Shown: one piece after another, positions 26,391 through 36,022 of the stretch
How positions within the stretch are numbered: position 1 is the first letter of the stretch
Layout: every line of letters begins with the position of its first letter
Assembly (NCBI RefSeq): GCF_011392075.1
Contig: NZ_JAAJBV010000004.1
Location: 124,001-188,000 of the forward strand
Direction of reading: 5' to 3'
Source of the DNA: Flavobacterium celericrescens
GTDB lineage: Bacteria; Bacteroidota; Bacteroidia; Flavobacteriales; Flavobacteriaceae
Length of the DNA stretch: 64,000 nt
The notes under the pieces: generated by a model
Told to the model about the DNA's origin: nothing
Database searches by the model: none
Seen by the model: the letters and a program-made list of their open reading frames with translations, nothing else
Made by a program: the position numbers and the translations under genes

Positions 26391-26801
26391 ATGATGAATT
26401 TTAGAAAACACATAAGTATTGTATTAGCTTCACTTATTTTGCTGGCCAATTTAGGTTTGAGTTTTTCTGTGCATTATTGTAAAGATGAAATTGCATCTAT
26501 TTCTTTTCAATATCAAAAAGGAGAGCCTTGTATTGAAAAAGTTACTTCTTGTTGTGCAAAAGCATCTTCTCATGATTCTTGCTGTTCTAATAAAGTAATT
26601 AAAGTTGAAAAGAAAACCGATGATATATTGGTAAAAACCTTTCAACTAGATTTAGATACTTCAATCTTGGTATCTAATTGGAAACCACAGTTTTTTTCTA
26701 CTGAGAAAAATATTTCACAAACAACAGCTGTAGATTTTTATTGCGATTCTCACGCACCACCACTCTATGAGTTGTATTGTCAGCTAGTATTCTACGCATA
26801 A
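26391..26801 (+). CDS. HYC_CC_PP family small exported protein
   Basis: Small secreted or periplasmic protein of 136 residues with a signal peptide (MNFRKHISIVLASLILLANLGLSFS). The named motifs follow: HYC (SVHYCKDE), several cysteine pairs (SCCAKASSHDSCCS) and PP in HAPPLYELYC. The many Cys and His residues suggest metal binding. ATG 26391 and 26394 are both possible. It precedes a TonB-dependent receptor and an HMA-domain protein on the same strand, which supports a role in metal handling. Function is unproven. Confidence 0.8.
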   Translation: MMNFRKHISIVLASLILLANLGLSFSVHYCKDEIASISFQYQKGEPCIEKVTSCCAKASSHDSCCSNKVIKVEKKTDDILVKTFQLDLDTSILVSNWKPQFFSTEKNISQTTAVDFYCDSHAPPLYELYCQLVFYA

Positions 26802-26837
26802 GTTTATTGTTTTTTATTCTGTAAATCACTGAATTTT

Positions 26838-26851
26838 AACAATAAACAATA
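26838..26851. repeat. AACAATA heptamer, two tandem copies, before the TonB receptor
   Basis: Two perfect AACAATA copies end five bases before the TonB receptor ATG. The same doubled word lies two bases before ftsW at 4378-4391. Confidence 0.6.
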
Positions 26852-26856
26852 GTATT

Positions 26857-29097
26857 ATGTATAAAAAAATAGCGTTAGTGCTATTCTTTATCTCTTCAGT
26901 AGCTTCTGCTCAAGAAATAATTAAAGGAATAGTTGTAGACGAAAAAAAACAACCATTATTAGGTGCAAATATCATTTGGCAAAAATCAACCTCAGGAACA
27001 ACATCTGATGAAAAAGGTAATTTTTCAATTGAAAAGCCTGCCGAATTTTCTATTTTAGAAATTAGTTATGAAGGTTTTGAAACACAAAAAATTGAAGTTA
27101 CATCAACAGAAAGCCTCACAATTATTCTTAAAGAAGTAAATAATCTTAAAGAAGTTACTATTTCAAAAACCAAGCGAAGTACCGAACATTCACTTTATAA
27201 AGTAACCAATGTTCAAACAATGGGCCAAAAAGAATTACTAAAAGCGGCTTGTTGTAATTTGTCTGAAAGCTTTAGTACAAATCCATCCATAGATGTCAAT
27301 TTTTCGGATGCAGTTACTGGAAATAAACAAATTAAAATGCTAGGTTTAACCAGTCCATACATTTTAATTGCGGAAGAAAATATTCCTTCTGTTCGTGGTG
27401 CTTCTCAGGCATATGGATTGTCTTTTGTGCCTGGTACATGGGTAGAAAGTATTCAAATTACCAAAGGTGCTGGAAGCGTTATTAATGGCTACGAAAGTAT
27501 TTCTGGACAAATTAATTATGAGGTATTAAAACCAGTTAACGACATTCCTTTTTTCTTAAATGTTTATGGTTCTCAAGATAGTAGATATGAATTGAATACA
27601 CATTTCAACCATAAATATTCAGATAAATTAAGTACTACTTTATTCCTTCACGGAAATACAAGACAAAGTAGAAACGATATGAATGACGATGGTTTTTTAG
27701 ACAATCCAATTGGTAAACAAGTCAATATTTTAAATCGTTGGCAATATAATGATACCGAGAAAGGGTGGGTTAGTTTTTTAAATCTTCGTTATATGAATGA
27801 TGAAAAACAAGCTGGAGAAGTCGATTTTAATCCAGATACTGATAAATTAACCACAAATGCTTGGGGAAGTGAAGTAAATACTGAAAAAATAGAGATATCA
27901 AATAAAACAGGTTATGTTTTTCCTGAAATGCCTTATCAAAGTTTTGGTTTTCAAAATTCATTTCAATCACACAAGCAAGAATCATATTTTGGTTTAAATC
28001 AATATAATATTCATCAAACGAGTTTCTATTCTAATCTTTTATTCAATTCAATCATATCAAATACAAAGAATAAATTTACAACAGGAATCAACTTTGCTTA
28101 TGATAAATATGATGAGGTAGTAAATGTGAATTTTGATCAAGATTTTTCTCGAATTGATAATTCTGTTGGTGCTTTTTTTGAATATACTTTTGATAATTTA
28201 AACAATTTTAGTCTGGTAGCTGGAGCTAGAGCTGATTATCACAACAGATTAGGAACTTTTGTAACACCAAGGTTGCACATTAGATATAACCCATGGGAAC
28301 AAGCGGTCATTAGAGCTTCTATCGGAAGAGGAAAACGCGCAGCTAATATTTTTGCTGAAAATCAACAACTTTTTGCTTCTTCAAGAGATTTTTCAATACT
28401 TAATTCTGACGGAAAATTATATGGTTTAAATCCTGAAATTGCTTGGAATTATGGATTAAGTTTTATTCAAAAATTCAAACTTTTAGGAATGAGCTCAGAA
28501 GTAATTTTAGATTATTATGTTACAGATTTTCAAAATCAAGCAGTGGTTGATATTGATGCAAATGCACAGCAAGTTTTATTTTATAATTTAGATGGAAAAA
28601 GTTTTGCTAACTCGTTTCAAGCCGAGTTTAGTATTGAGTTGATTAAGCATTTGAATTTTAAAACGGCATATAAATACTATGATGTTCAAACGCAATTTTC
28701 GACAGGACAATTACAAAAAGCATTACAAGCAAAGCATCGATTTTTTGGAAATTTATCATTTGAAACACACATCAAAGACAAAGGACAACAATGGAAATTT
28801 GATTTTACATACAATTGGTTAGGAGAACAACGTTTACCAAATACATCAATGAACCCAACTGTATATCAATTAGCAGATTATGCGCCTGCATTTGCGGTTA
28901 TGAATACTCAAATTACACGTACTTTTTCAAGTACATTTGAAATGTATATTGGTGGTGAAAATATTGGAAATTATAAACAGAATAACGGAATTGTTCAAAA
29001 TGAGAATCCATTTGGCTCATATTTTGATAGTAGTATGATATATGGACCAACATTTGGAGCTATGTACTATGCAGGATTAAGATTTAAAATTAAATAA
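26857..29097 (+). CDS. TonB-dependent receptor, probable metal-complex type
   Basis: Outer-membrane receptor of 746 residues. After a signal peptide (KKIALVLFFISSVASAQ), residues 20-90 form a carboxypeptidase-regulatory-like beta-sandwich (IIKGIVVDEKKQPLLGANI). The plug domain reads KAACCNLSESFSTNPSID to ITKGAGSVINGYESISGQI. The barrel ends in YYAGLRFKIK with an aromatic-rich last strand. The CCNLSESF plug motif is typical of receptors found next to heavy-metal genes. Flanking HYC_CC_PP and HMA genes point to copper or another soft metal, though the substrate is inferred. Confidence 0.88.
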   Translation: MYKKIALVLFFISSVASAQEIIKGIVVDEKKQPLLGANIIWQKSTSGTTSDEKGNFSIEKPAEFSILEISYEGFETQKIEVTSTESLTIILKEVNNLKEVTISKTKRSTEHSLYKVTNVQTMGQKELLKAACCNLSESFSTNPSIDVNFSDAVTGNKQIKMLGLTSPYILIAEENIPSVRGASQAYGLSFVPGTWVESIQITKGAGSVINGYESISGQINYEVLKPVNDIPFFLNVYGSQDSRYELNTHFNHKYSDKLSTTLFLHGNTRQSRNDMNDDGFLDNPIGKQVNILNRWQYNDTEKGWVSFLNLRYMNDEKQAGEVDFNPDTDKLTTNAWGSEVNTEKIEISNKTGYVFPEMPYQSFGFQNSFQSHKQESYFGLNQYNIHQTSFYSNLLFNSIISNTKNKFTTGINFAYDKYDEVVNVNFDQDFSRIDNSVGAFFEYTFDNLNNFSLVAGARADYHNRLGTFVTPRLHIRYNPWEQAVIRASIGRGKRAANIFAENQQLFASSRDFSILNSDGKLYGLNPEIAWNYGLSFIQKFKLLGMSSEVILDYYVTDFQNQAVVDIDANAQQVLFYNLDGKSFANSFQAEFSIELIKHLNFKTAYKYYDVQTQFSTGQLQKALQAKHRFFGNLSFETHIKDKGQQWKFDFTYNWLGEQRLPNTSMNPTVYQLADYAPAFAVMNTQITRTFSSTFEMYIGGENIGNYKQNNGIVQNENPFGSYFDSSMIYGPTFGAMYYAGLRFKIK

Positions 29098-29118
29098 TTA
29101 ACTTAAAAATACCATAAC

Positions 29119-29460
29119 ATGAAAAATATTGTAATTGCAATTTTAGTAGCTTTTTTCTCAATTTCAGCAGTAGCTCAAGAGAAAAAAAGTAAAAACAAAA
29201 AAGCTGAAATCAAAGTAGCAGGAAATTGTGAAATGTGTGAAAAACGTATTGAAAAAGCTGCTTTTTCTGTAAAAGGAGTAAAAAGTGCAGATTGGCATGC
29301 TGATCACCAAGATATTCATTTGATAATTGATGAAAACAAATGCTCTGTTGAAGATGTAGCAAAAGCAATCGCAAAAGTAGGACATGACACAGAAATTGTT
29401 AAAGCAAAAGATGAAGATTATGAAAGACTTCATGGTTGCTGTAATTATGAAAGATTATAA
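29119..29460 (+). CDS. Exported heavy-metal-associated (HMA) domain protein
   Basis: Protein of 113 residues with a signal peptide (MKNIVIAILVAFFSISAVAQ) and a single HMA ferredoxin-like fold. The metal-binding loop is GNCEMCEKRIEKA, the CxxC site. The rest follows the fold (VKGVKSADW, then CSVEDVAKAIAKVGHDTE). A C-terminal HGCCNYER may add ligands. It lies 21 bases after the TonB receptor and ends at a strong terminator, so it closes the metal operon. It likely binds Cu(I), Zn or a similar ion in the periplasm. Confidence 0.88.
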   Translation: MKNIVIAILVAFFSISAVAQEKKSKNKKAEIKVAGNCEMCEKRIEKAAFSVKGVKSADWHADHQDIHLIIDENKCSVEDVAKAIAKVGHDTEIVKAKDEDYERLHGCCNYERL

Positions 29461-29464
29461 TTTT

Positions 29465-29498
29465 AAAAAATCCCGAAAATTTAATTTCGGGATTTTTT
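29465..29498 (+). terminator. Terminator after the HMA gene
   Basis: TCCCGAAA at 29471-29478 and TTTCGGGA at 29485-29492 pair perfectly, extended by flanking A and T runs. It lies five bases beyond the HMA stop. Confidence 0.85.
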
Positions 29499-29542
29499 TT
29501 ATAAATTAATCTTAAAATACATTCTAGGAAGAATTAATCCAT

Positions 29543-29550
29543 TACTTTTG
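29543..29550 (+). promoter_or_regulatory. -7 box before the small exported protein and dab genes
   Basis: TACTTTTG matches TAnnTTTG and lies 31 bases before the TTG start at 29582. It probably serves the unit that includes dabA. No -33 TTG was seen. Confidence 0.5.
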
Positions 29551-29581
29551 TCTCACTTTTAGGTAAAAAAGTCAATACGTT

Positions 29582-29953
29582 TTGAGCAAGTTGAAGAAGT
29601 TTATGTTTTTATTCCCATTACTCATATTATCAATGTGGGCTATTGGTGCTGTTCCAAACATAAAAAAAGAAACATTTTCTTCTGATAATAAAATAGCTAT
29701 AAAAGGAAATTCGGAAAAAGAGTTTTCGCATTTTATTACCACAGAAGTTGCAGAAAATGACTTTGTAATAACTGAATTAGAACCAGAATTTGAAGTTGAA
29801 TTAGAATGGTATAATTCAGAATTTACAACTTGTTTTGTTGGGTTTTTAAATATTCAAAATCAATCAAAACTTTTTTATAAGCCTTATTTTTCTACAAAAG
29901 AAACTATTCCGTTATATGACTTATTCTGTAATTGGAAGTTTCACCTGTCTTAA
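29582..29953 (+). CDS. Small exported protein, unknown function
   Basis: Protein of 123 residues, or 116 if ATG 29603 is used. A hydrophobic signal-like N-terminus (FMFLFPLLILSMWAIGAVP) follows a basic SKLKK. The TTG at 29582 keeps these basic residues and is preferred. No domain was recognised. The C-terminus TIPLYDLFCNWKF resembles the end of the HYC_CC_PP protein at 26391-26801 (PPLYELYCQLVF), so the two may be distant relatives. The HYC and CC motifs are absent. It lies 73 bases before dabA. Confidence 0.5.
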   Translation: MSKLKKFMFLFPLLILSMWAIGAVPNIKKETFSSDNKIAIKGNSEKEFSHFITTEVAENDFVITELEPEFEVELEWYNSEFTTCFVGFLNIQNQSKLFYKPYFSTKETIPLYDLFCNWKFHLS

Positions 29954-30026
29954 TACAATGTTATTTTAATAATTTCAAGTAGTTCTTGAGATAATAAATT
30001 AAGTATTAATTCAATTTCATTTAAAA

Positions 30027-32522
30027 ATGAAAACACATAACGGAAGTTTTGATGAACATGCTGTTCTTCATCACTTAGCCCATTTTTTACCAGCGCAAAA
30101 TCCGTTGAAAGATTTTGTGCATCACAATACTTTGCATGCTTTTCAGCATAAAAATTTCCATAAAGCATTACAAGAAGCGACTACAATTTTTGGATATAAA
30201 ACCTATCTTTCTTTAGAAGATTTTAGACAACGATATGCTAATTCGGAGATTAATGAAAAGGTTTTAGATAAAATTTTAATTGAATCTAAAGGACAATCTA
30301 ATTTAGACTTATGGAAGGAAAAATTGATACATCAAAATTACGATGAGTCAATAAATCCAAGAATTGGAAGTTTACGTTCACATTGGAAAAAAGAATATGC
30401 AATTAACTTAGAAAAATCAACGCATAGTATACTGTTTCGTGTATTGTGTAGTTATTTGGATCAAGGAATTGCAATGTGGAATTTCCCGATTCACGATCAA
30501 GGATTTTTAGCATCAATTATTACTATTGAAAAGAATTCTATAAAAGGAATTTTTACTTCAAAAAGAGCCAAAGAATTATTAAATAGTAATGCTTCAATAA
30601 CTCAATTATTAGAAATTATTGTAGGAAAAGAAGAATTGTTTGAACAATATCTTTTTGACCAGCAATTTTCACATCCAGGATGGAGCGGAATGATTGCGAC
30701 TATTGAGTCTAATCCAAGTTCATTACTAGATGCAAAGGCGATTACTTTTGAAGAATTAGTCAAATTTGAGCTGCTTTTAGAGATTGATGCCTTAGATAAA
30801 AAGTTTAATAGCAATTGGTCTCCACTTGGTTTAAAGGTTAGACCAGAAGAATTCAATTTGTTTGAAAACGTAAGATATAATGAACTTTTTGACGTTCTTT
30901 CTTTATGGCAACAAGCATTTGAATGGAGTTTTTATGATCAAGTGTTATCTAATGTGCAACATGTTAAGGAAAATGATTCAAGAGAAGTTCCAACTTTTCA
31001 AGGATTATTTTGTATGGATGATAGAGAATGTTCTTTTAGAAGACATATAGAACATTTTGATAATAGTGCAGCAACATTTGGAACACCAGCATTTTTCAAC
31101 TTTGAATTTTATTTTCAACCAGTTAACGGAAAATTTCATACTAAATTATGTCCAGCTCCGGTAACTCCAAAGTATTTAATCAAAGAAGAGTATAGAAAGA
31201 AAAAGCAAGCGACAGATCTACATTATCACAAACAATCACATTCACTTTTTTTTGGTTGGATAATTAGTCAAACATTAGGTTTTTCTGCTGCATTTAAGTT
31301 GTTTTTGAATATTTTCAAGCCTTCAATGTCTCCTGCAACTACAGCTTCTTTTAAGCATTTACATAAAAAATCAAAATTGATTATTGAAAATTTTGATATA
31401 GATAAAAAAGAAGATAATCTTCAAGTTGGATTTTCTGTAGTAGAAATGGCAGATAGAGTAGAAGGATTGTTAAAGAGCATTGGTCTAGTTGAAAATTTTT
31501 CACCCATAGTTTATGTAGTTGGTCATGGAGCTACAAGTATCAATAATACCCATTATGCAGGTTATGATTGTGGTGCTTGTTGTGGAAGACCAAGTTCTGT
31601 AAATGCAAAAGTAGCTTCGTTTGCGGCTAATCATATAAAAGTAAGAGAATTGTTGAAGCTAAGAGGAATTGATATTCCTACAACTACTCAGTTTCTACCG
31701 GCTTTACATGATACAACTCGTGATGAAATTGCTTTTTATGATGAAGATACATTAAGTGACATCAATAAAGCATTGCACCAACAAAATGTAATAACATTCG
31801 CAAAAGCCTTAGAGCATAATGCAAAGGAACGCTCAAGACGATTTGACACCATAGAAACGAACGAGTCACTTGAAAAAGTGCATGAGAAAGTAAAAAAACG
31901 TTCACTTTCATTATTTGAACCAAGACCAGAATTGAATCATGCTACAAATGCCATGTGTATTGTAGGAAGAAGAAATTTGTCGAAACAATTGTTTTTAGAT
32001 AGACGCTCGTTTTTAAACTCGTTTGATTATAAAGTTGATCCATCGGGAGATTATTTAGCAGTTATTCTAGGAGCGATTGCACCAGTTGGCGGAGGAATTA
32101 ACTTGGAATATTATTTTTCTAGAGTTGATAATCAAAAGCTGGGAGCAGGTTCAAAATTGCCACATAATGTTATGGGACTAATCGGCGTTGCAAATGGAAT
32201 CGACGGTGATTTACGACCTGGATTGCCAAGTCAAATGATTGAAGTTCATGACCCAGTTCGATTGTTAGTTATTGCTGAACATTTTCCAGATAAAGTAAAA
32301 TATGCGATAAGTAAAAACCCAGCAACATATGAATGGTTTAAGAACGATTGGGTAAAATTAATAGCTATTCATCCAGAATCGAAAGAGATATTTGTTTTTA
32401 ATGAAGAAGAGTTTGTAGTGTATAAAACGGTTTCAAAAGAGGCACATTATATCAAAAACGAACAGGAGTTATTTGAAAAAACGAAAGAAAATCTTCCGAT
32501 AGGAATTCTAACTAATGCTTAA
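30027..32522 (+). CDS. dabA: DabA-type inorganic carbon transporter subunit (UPF0753/DUF2309)
   Basis: Large cytoplasmic, membrane-associated subunit of the DAB bicarbonate-accumulating complex, with a beta-carbonic-anhydrase-like zinc site. The family ligands Cys, Asp, His and Cys fit C329 and D331 (LFCMDDRE), H500 (VVGHGATS) and C515 (YDCGACCG). Their spacing, 2 and 15 residues, equals that of Halothiobacillus DabA (C351, D353, H524, C539). Length, 831 residues, is normal. Overlaps dabB by eight bases. The pair is thought to convert CO2 to bicarbonate, driven by a cation gradient. Confidence 0.9.
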   Translation: MKTHNGSFDEHAVLHHLAHFLPAQNPLKDFVHHNTLHAFQHKNFHKALQEATTIFGYKTYLSLEDFRQRYANSEINEKVLDKILIESKGQSNLDLWKEKLIHQNYDESINPRIGSLRSHWKKEYAINLEKSTHSILFRVLCSYLDQGIAMWNFPIHDQGFLASIITIEKNSIKGIFTSKRAKELLNSNASITQLLEIIVGKEELFEQYLFDQQFSHPGWSGMIATIESNPSSLLDAKAITFEELVKFELLLEIDALDKKFNSNWSPLGLKVRPEEFNLFENVRYNELFDVLSLWQQAFEWSFYDQVLSNVQHVKENDSREVPTFQGLFCMDDRECSFRRHIEHFDNSAATFGTPAFFNFEFYFQPVNGKFHTKLCPAPVTPKYLIKEEYRKKKQATDLHYHKQSHSLFFGWIISQTLGFSAAFKLFLNIFKPSMSPATTASFKHLHKKSKLIIENFDIDKKEDNLQVGFSVVEMADRVEGLLKSIGLVENFSPIVYVVGHGATSINNTHYAGYDCGACCGRPSSVNAKVASFAANHIKVRELLKLRGIDIPTTTQFLPALHDTTRDEIAFYDEDTLSDINKALHQQNVITFAKALEHNAKERSRRFDTIETNESLEKVHEKVKKRSLSLFEPRPELNHATNAMCIVGRRNLSKQLFLDRRSFLNSFDYKVDPSGDYLAVILGAIAPVGGGINLEYYFSRVDNQKLGAGSKLPHNVMGLIGVANGIDGDLRPGLPSQMIEVHDPVRLLVIAEHFPDKVKYAISKNPATYEWFKNDWVKLIAIHPESKEIFVFNEEEFVVYKTVSKEAHYIKNEQELFEKTKENLPIGILTNA

Positions 32523-34395
32523 TACAATGAACGATATACTTCAATATTTTTTATTATTACCTCTATTGGGGTTTGTAATAAGTTTACTGATACCTGAAGC
32601 GAAAGAAAAAACTATTTCTTGGACGGCATTTGGTACAGTTTTTATACAATTAATAGGATTAGTAATTTTTATTTTTATATGGATTTTTCAAGGTGGAGAT
32701 GATTTGAATTTAAAAGAAATTACTTTTCTAAAAACCGCAAATTATGAATTTTTTATTGATTTTTATTTTGATAAAATTTCTGCGGTTTATTTATTTGTCG
32801 GCGCTTTATTAACATCAATGATAACAACCTATAGTCGTTATTATTTGCATAGAGAAAAAGGTTATAAACGATTTTTTAACACGGTTTTATTTTTCTTTTT
32901 TGGGTATAATTTAGCCATACTATCTGGAAATTTTGAAACACTTTTTATAGGTTGGGAAATCATCGGAATTTCTTCATTTCTATTAATTGCTTTTTATAGA
33001 GAACGTTATTTACCTGTAAAAAATGCTTTTAAAGTTTTTTCAATTTATAGAATAGGCGATGTAGGATTGATTTTGACAATGTGGGCAAGTCATCATTTAT
33101 TTCATGAAAACATTACATTCATGAAGTTAAATAACTATGAATTGGTTAACGAACACTTGCAAAGTCATTCATTAATTGGTGTTTTTATAGCGTTGAGTTT
33201 GGCTTGTGCTGCTGCGGCAAAATCTGCACAAATTCCATTTTCATCTTGGTTGCCAAGAGCTATGGAAGGACCAACACCTTCGTCTGCAATTTTTTATGGT
33301 TCGCTCTCTGTGCATTTAGGAGTTTTCTTAATGTTGAGAACATATCCATTTTGGGAGCACCAAACGTCAATGCGAATTGCAATTGGCTTGATGGGATTAG
33401 TCACTAGTGTAGCAGCTTCATTGATGGCAAGAGTTCAATCTTCTGTTAAAAGTCAAGTTGCTTATAGTTCTATTTCTCAAATTGGAATTATATTTATTGA
33501 AATAGCACTTGGTTTAGAAACATTAGCTTTGATTCATTTTGCAGGAAATGCGTTTTTAAGAACGTATCAATTGTTGGTTTCGCCTTCTGTTGTTAGCTAT
33601 TTAATCAGAGATCAGTTTTATAATTTTCAACCAAAAGAAAATAAAACAACTTTTTTCTTTCCAAAGAAAATTGAAAACACATTGTACATTTTAGCTTTAA
33701 AAGAATTTAACTTAGAGAGTTTTCAAAATTTAATTTTATGGAAACCTTTGAAAACAATTGGAAAAACATTAGATTTTTTAAATATTAATCGAGTGTATTA
33801 TTTCTTTGTACCACTATATGTTTTAGGTTTTTTAGCCTATAAATTCAAATTGAATTTACCAGTACAATTAATTTCTATTTTACCAGAACTATTTGCATTC
33901 ATAGGGTTAGTTTTTGTTTTTAAATCATTTTCAGAACGAAAAAGTCCTTTTTTAGCATGGATTTTAATTGTGTTAAATCATTTTTGGATTGCGCTAGCTA
34001 TTGTTTTTAATGAAAAGGTTAGTGTTAGTGAAATCTTAGTTTACTTAGCTGGTATTGTAATTGCTGGAATTATAGGATATGTGGCTTTACTAAAACTGAA
34101 AAAGATGGAAATGCGAATTTTAATCAATCAGTATTTAGGACATATTTATGAGCATCCTAGTTTTGCATTTTTCTTTTTATTGGCGACACTAGGAATTACT
34201 GGTTTTCCAATTACTACGACATTTATTGGTGAAGATTTGATTTTTAGTCACATAGGTAGTAACCAAGTTTTTTTAGCATTTTTTGTTTCTTCAAGTTTCA
34301 TCGTTTCAGGAATCGCAGGAATACGAATTTATGCACGTTTATTTTTAGGGCCACATGTTAAAACATATCATGAGTTGCCTTATAAATCATCTTAA
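32515..34395 (+). CDS. dabB: DabB-type membrane subunit (NuoL/MrpA-like)
   Basis: Polytopic protein of 626 residues from the proton-conducting transporter family. It has many hydrophobic segments and the central motif ETLFIGWEIIGISSFLLIAFYRER. The lysine-bearing helix reads ACAAAAKSAQIPFSSWLPRAMEGPTPSSA, as in NuoL-like subunits. Next to dabA it is best read as DabB, the cation-driven partner, rather than a respiratory complex I subunit, because no other nuo genes are present. ATG 32515 overlaps dabA by eight bases; ATG 32527 is an alternative. Confidence 0.87.
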   Translation: MLNTMNDILQYFLLLPLLGFVISLLIPEAKEKTISWTAFGTVFIQLIGLVIFIFIWIFQGGDDLNLKEITFLKTANYEFFIDFYFDKISAVYLFVGALLTSMITTYSRYYLHREKGYKRFFNTVLFFFFGYNLAILSGNFETLFIGWEIIGISSFLLIAFYRERYLPVKNAFKVFSIYRIGDVGLILTMWASHHLFHENITFMKLNNYELVNEHLQSHSLIGVFIALSLACAAAAKSAQIPFSSWLPRAMEGPTPSSAIFYGSLSVHLGVFLMLRTYPFWEHQTSMRIAIGLMGLVTSVAASLMARVQSSVKSQVAYSSISQIGIIFIEIALGLETLALIHFAGNAFLRTYQLLVSPSVVSYLIRDQFYNFQPKENKTTFFFPKKIENTLYILALKEFNLESFQNLILWKPLKTIGKTLDFLNINRVYYFFVPLYVLGFLAYKFKLNLPVQLISILPELFAFIGLVFVFKSFSERKSPFLAWILIVLNHFWIALAIVFNEKVSVSEILVYLAGIVIAGIIGYVALLKLKKMEMRILINQYLGHIYEHPSFAFFFLLATLGITGFPITTTFIGEDLIFSHIGSNQVFLAFFVSSSFIVSGIAGIRIYARLFLGPHVKTYHELPYKSS

Positions 34396-34409
34396 AATTT
34401 TATATAAAT

Positions 34410-36017
34410 ATGAATTCAAAAATAAAAAAATATATACCTGCTGATGGATTAGCGGGCTTAAAAGAGAATTTTAAAACAGATGCTATTTCTGGTTTTGTAG
34501 TGTTTTTATTGGCATTACCTTTAAGTTTAGGGATTGCAAAAGCATCTGAATTTCCTCCAATAATGGGGTTGATAACAGCAATTATTGGTGGTATTGTGGT
34601 TTCTTTTTTTATGGGATCTAGATTAACTATTAAAGGTCCTGCGGCTGGTTTAATTGTTATTGTTGCTGGTGCCGTTGCAGAATTTGGTCAAGGAGATAAT
34701 AATCTTGGATGGAAATTGGCTCTTGGAGCTATGGTTGTAGCAGGAATTATTCAAATTCTATTTGGAATTTTTAAACTAGGAAAATTAGCAGATTTTTTTC
34801 CGCTTTCAACTATTCATGGGATGTTGGCAGCCATTGGAATCATTATCATTGCTAAGCAAATTCCTGTTTTGTTAAATGATAATCCTGCATTAGCAAAAGG
34901 AATGGGGCCAATTGAATTATTGGTTAATATTCCAAAGTTTATTTTAAATTTAGATGCTAAAGCCAGTATAATCGGTCTAGTAAGTTTATCTATAATGCTG
35001 GGTTGGCCCTATATTAAGAATACAACCATAAAAATGATTCCGGCGCCTTTAGTTGTGTTGCTTTTTGCAATTCCTGCTGAATTATACATGGATTTTGCGC
35101 ATTCTGAACCACCTTACGCTTTAGTAAAAATTGGAAGCCTAATCGATAATATTAATCTAAATGCCGATTTTTCAGGAATTAGTCAAACAGGATTATTTAT
35201 TAAGTATGTGATTATGTTTGCTTTAGTAGGAACTTTAGAATCATTATTAACTGTTAAAGCAATTGATTTGTTAGATCCATACAAAAGAAAATCAAATGCA
35301 AATAAAGATTTGATTGCCGTAGGAATAGGAAATACTTTTGCAGGTTTATTGGGTGGATTGCCAATGATTTCGGAAGTTGCGCGTAGTTCATCAAATGTAA
35401 ATAATGGTGCTAAAACGCGTTGGGCTAACTTTTTTCATGGTTTTTTTGTTTTACTTTTTGTATTGTTAGCTGCCCCATTGTTAGAAATGATTCCTAATGC
35501 AGCTTTAGCAGCTATGCTAATTAGTGTTGGAATTAAATTAGCTCATCCAAAAGAATTCATTCATATGCTTCATATTGGTAAAGAACAATTATTGATTTTT
35601 ACAGTGACAGTTTTGGTAACATTATTTGAAGATTTATTAGTTGGTATTGCCGTAGGAATGATTTTAAAAATGATCATTCACATGTATAATGGTACGCCAA
35701 TTTCTTCATTCTTTAAAGCGCCAACAGTTGTTTCCTTTGAAGGTGATGAATATAAAGTTGAGATTAATAAAGCAGCCATATTTTCAAATTTTTTAGGAAT
35801 TAAAAGAAAGTTAGAGGAAATTCCACCAGGGCATCATGTTAGTATTTGTTTGAAAAAAACAAAATTAGTAGATCATTCTGTTTTGGAAAACTTAGAGCAT
35901 TTTAAGCATGATTATGAAGCGCATCCAGATGGTGGTTCTGTTACAATAATAGGTTTGGATAATCACAAACCATTATCAAGTCATCCAAAATCTTCTAGAA
36001 AAAATGTATTAGCTTAA
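34410..36017 (+). CDS. SulP-family anion transporter
   Basis: SLC26/SulP carrier of 535 residues with a core of about 12-14 membrane segments. The N-terminal signature is AISGFVVFLLALPLSLGIAKASEFPP. GSRLTIKGPAAGLIVIVAGA and GGLPMISEVARSSSNVNNGAKTRWANFFHG follow, and a C-terminal STAS-like domain begins at about residue 430. SulP proteins carry sulfate, bicarbonate or other anions. Its position 14 bases after dabB, and the lack of sulfur genes nearby, suggest bicarbonate. The substrate is inferred from context. Confidence 0.88.
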   Translation: MNSKIKKYIPADGLAGLKENFKTDAISGFVVFLLALPLSLGIAKASEFPPIMGLITAIIGGIVVSFFMGSRLTIKGPAAGLIVIVAGAVAEFGQGDNNLGWKLALGAMVVAGIIQILFGIFKLGKLADFFPLSTIHGMLAAIGIIIIAKQIPVLLNDNPALAKGMGPIELLVNIPKFILNLDAKASIIGLVSLSIMLGWPYIKNTTIKMIPAPLVVLLFAIPAELYMDFAHSEPPYALVKIGSLIDNINLNADFSGISQTGLFIKYVIMFALVGTLESLLTVKAIDLLDPYKRKSNANKDLIAVGIGNTFAGLLGGLPMISEVARSSSNVNNGAKTRWANFFHGFFVLLFVLLAAPLLEMIPNAALAAMLISVGIKLAHPKEFIHMLHIGKEQLLIFTVTVLVTLFEDLLVGIAVGMILKMIIHMYNGTPISSFFKAPTVVSFEGDEYKVEINKAAIFSNFLGIKRKLEEIPPGHHVSICLKKTKLVDHSVLENLEHFKHDYEAHPDGGSVTIIGLDNHKPLSSHPKSSRKNVLA

Positions 36018-36022
36018 TTTGT

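Noticed and set aside
32515..34395. DabB-like gene as NADH dehydrogenase subunit NuoL
   Set aside because: No other nuo genes are nearby, and it overlaps dabA.
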